In this document: one piece after another, positions 62,976 through 64,000 of the stretch
Numbering within the stretch: the first letter of the stretch is position 1
How the letters are laid out: every line of letters starts with the position of its first letter
Notes under the pieces: model-generated
What the model was told of the DNA's origin: nothing
Seen by the model: the letters and a program-made list of their open reading frames with translations, nothing else
Database searches by the model: none
Origin: Ampullaceana balthica
Taxonomy: Eukaryota; Mollusca; Gastropoda; Lymnaeidae
NCBI GenBank assembly: GCA_944989445.1
Contig: CALYLW010000741.1
Span: 124,001 to 188,000 of the forward strand
DNA: 64,000 bases
Direction: 5' to 3'
Program-made: the position numbers and the translations under genes

Positions 62976-63319
62976 CAGGGGCATAACAACGACTTGGCAT
63001 CGGGGCAGTTTCCAAGAGCGCCGAGGTAGTGCCGTTTTAACGCATAGGCCCGTTGGGCATTTGTCCGGGGGCCCACGAGCACAGGGGCCCCATGGGAATA
63101 TGTTTATTTATATTTATTATGTATATTTATGTTTTTATTTCAGCGGGGGGGCGCACTCTTTCTTTGCCCAGGGGCCCAAAATGGAGTAAAAACGGCTCTG
63201 CGCCGAGGGGCTAATCCTTCAATAATTAATTTATTCTGTATAATTTAGTATTTTCCCTATTTCTCAAGGGCACCAAAAATGAATTAGCCAAGGGCGCGGA
63301 AAACCCAGTTACGCTTCTG
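62976..63319 (-). mobile_element. hAT MITE (GCGCCCTTGGC family) containing a second MITE
   Basis: CAGGGGCATAACAACG to CAGTTACGCTTCTG, flanks cttcggtc / cttcagtc (7 of 8). Without the insert it corresponds to 49791-49950 in reverse. Confidence 0.82.
63027..63200 (-). mobile_element. hAT MITE (CAGTGCCGTCTTAAC family), nested
   Basis: TAGTGCCGTTTTAACGC to GTAAAAACGGCTCTG with perfect duplications cgccgagg (63019-63026 and 63201-63208). Reverse copy of 38746-38947. Confidence 0.88.
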
Positions 63320-63424
63320 CTTCAGTCCTTCGTAAACTATAACTGTACTGAGTACTGTAACAAAAATTAATTACGCGGGCGGGCGGGACCACAACAGACA
63401 GAGAAAGGGAGGGAGAGAGAGACC

Positions 63425-64000
63425 CGTAAAAACCCGTAACAAACAAGTTTTGGACTTTAGTCTAAATCCTTTATGTACGAGAAGTAACTAAAAGAATGTT
63501 CATTATACTACGCAGCGCAAGACCATCCAAAAATACAAAATTGTAGTTGTGTCGTAAAACATGTTTAATACAATGCCCACCGATCAGGAATATGTTTATA
63601 AAAAGTGTTGTCAATAAAATACGCGCTTATTGCGCGACAGAAAGGTTGTTCAATATAATACGCACCGCGACACTCATCTCAAAAATTAACATGATACATA
63701 GAGGATAAATAAAATAATCTAAAAATTCAATAATTTAATGACAGTACATGCGACCGATCTGAAATTTTGATACACAGTTTTTATCATCGGCACAAAACTG
63801 CCTGCAAAATGACAGCTCACTAGCTTACGAGGAAGTGGGTTAAAAATAGATCCAAAGTTTTGGCGACAAGCAAGGGCGCAAGCAGACACCACGAGTTAAT
63901 ATAAAGGATTTAATAAAACAAACCCGTAATAAAACAAACCCGTAAAAACAAAGTTTTTGACTATAAATCCCTTATATATGAGACAGAACTTAAAGTATTT
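63425..64000 (+). repeat. Dispersed repeat R1, followed by start of another unit
   Basis: Complete R1 (63425-63915) then ACCCGTAATAAAACAAACCC and a new head TTTTTGACTATAAATCCC, TTATATATGAGACAGAACTT running off the window. So another tandem arrangement, here R1 followed by an R2-type head. Confidence 0.75.

Overview
This is eukaryotic, AT-rich, intron-bearing and transposon-saturated genomic DNA. It is most likely from a mollusc, probably a gastropod. That rests on neurotrophin-like genes, tRNA-headed SINEs, Penelope, hAT, pogo and several non-LTR LINE families sitting together; it is an inference, not a search result. There are no bacterial-style operons and nearly all long ORFs are repeats. 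I could assemble three genes exon by exon, all on the minus strand.

Genes. (1) NT-A, about 2.06-13.02 kb, and (2) NT-B, about 18.8-47.0 kb, are tandem paralogues encoding secreted six-cysteine knot growth factors of the neurotrophin (NGF)/Spatzle fold. Both have four coding exons with the same plan: signal peptide, phase-1 intron, prodomain, phase-0 intron, basic cleavage site plus first half of the knot, phase-2 intron, second half of the knot ending in CxC. The third exon is 182 bp in both. The proteins would be 186 and 194 aa. (3) At 56.1-62.6 kb lies a complete five-exon Cu/Zn superoxide dismutase of 155 aa with every metal ligand and both disulfide cysteines present; its 5.1 kb first intron is full of transposon debris.

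Layout. 1-2 kb: a candidate orphan exon, short repeats, a hAT MITE. 2-13 kb: NT-A, with introns holding a TA-flanked MITE split by a tandem dimer of another repeat, a zinc-finger-carrying TIR element (GGGGCCGTCC ends), a trimer of (CT)n-bearing units, and hAT MITEs. 13-18.8 kb: decayed hAT transposase, an intact hAT MITE, a 22-bp minisatellite. 18.8-23.2 kb: NT-B exons 4 to 2, with a 51-bp minisatellite made from the exon 3 splice donor. 23.2-46.9 kb: the 23.7 kb NT-B intron 1, holding three hAT elements bounded by 8-bp target duplications, a tRNA-headed SINE block, a foldback pogo-like MITE, an L2/CR1-like LINE cut by a MITE, a 1.9 kb 52-bp satellite grown from a hAT terminus, and further LINEs and SINEs. 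47-56 kb: NT-B upstream region, a second copy of the zinc-finger TIR element, more MITEs, a 27-bp minisatellite and a quiet AT-rich stretch downstream of SOD. 56-64 kb: SOD, with a LINE tail, a pogo-like element and a Penelope GIY-YIG remnant in intron 1, then a MITE nested inside a MITE and another copy of the dispersed repeat.

The neurotrophin-like genes probably arose by local duplication: they share exon lengths, phases, an N-glycosylation sequon, an upstream promoter/5'UTR block and possibly an intron-1 block. SOD is an unrelated housekeeping neighbour.
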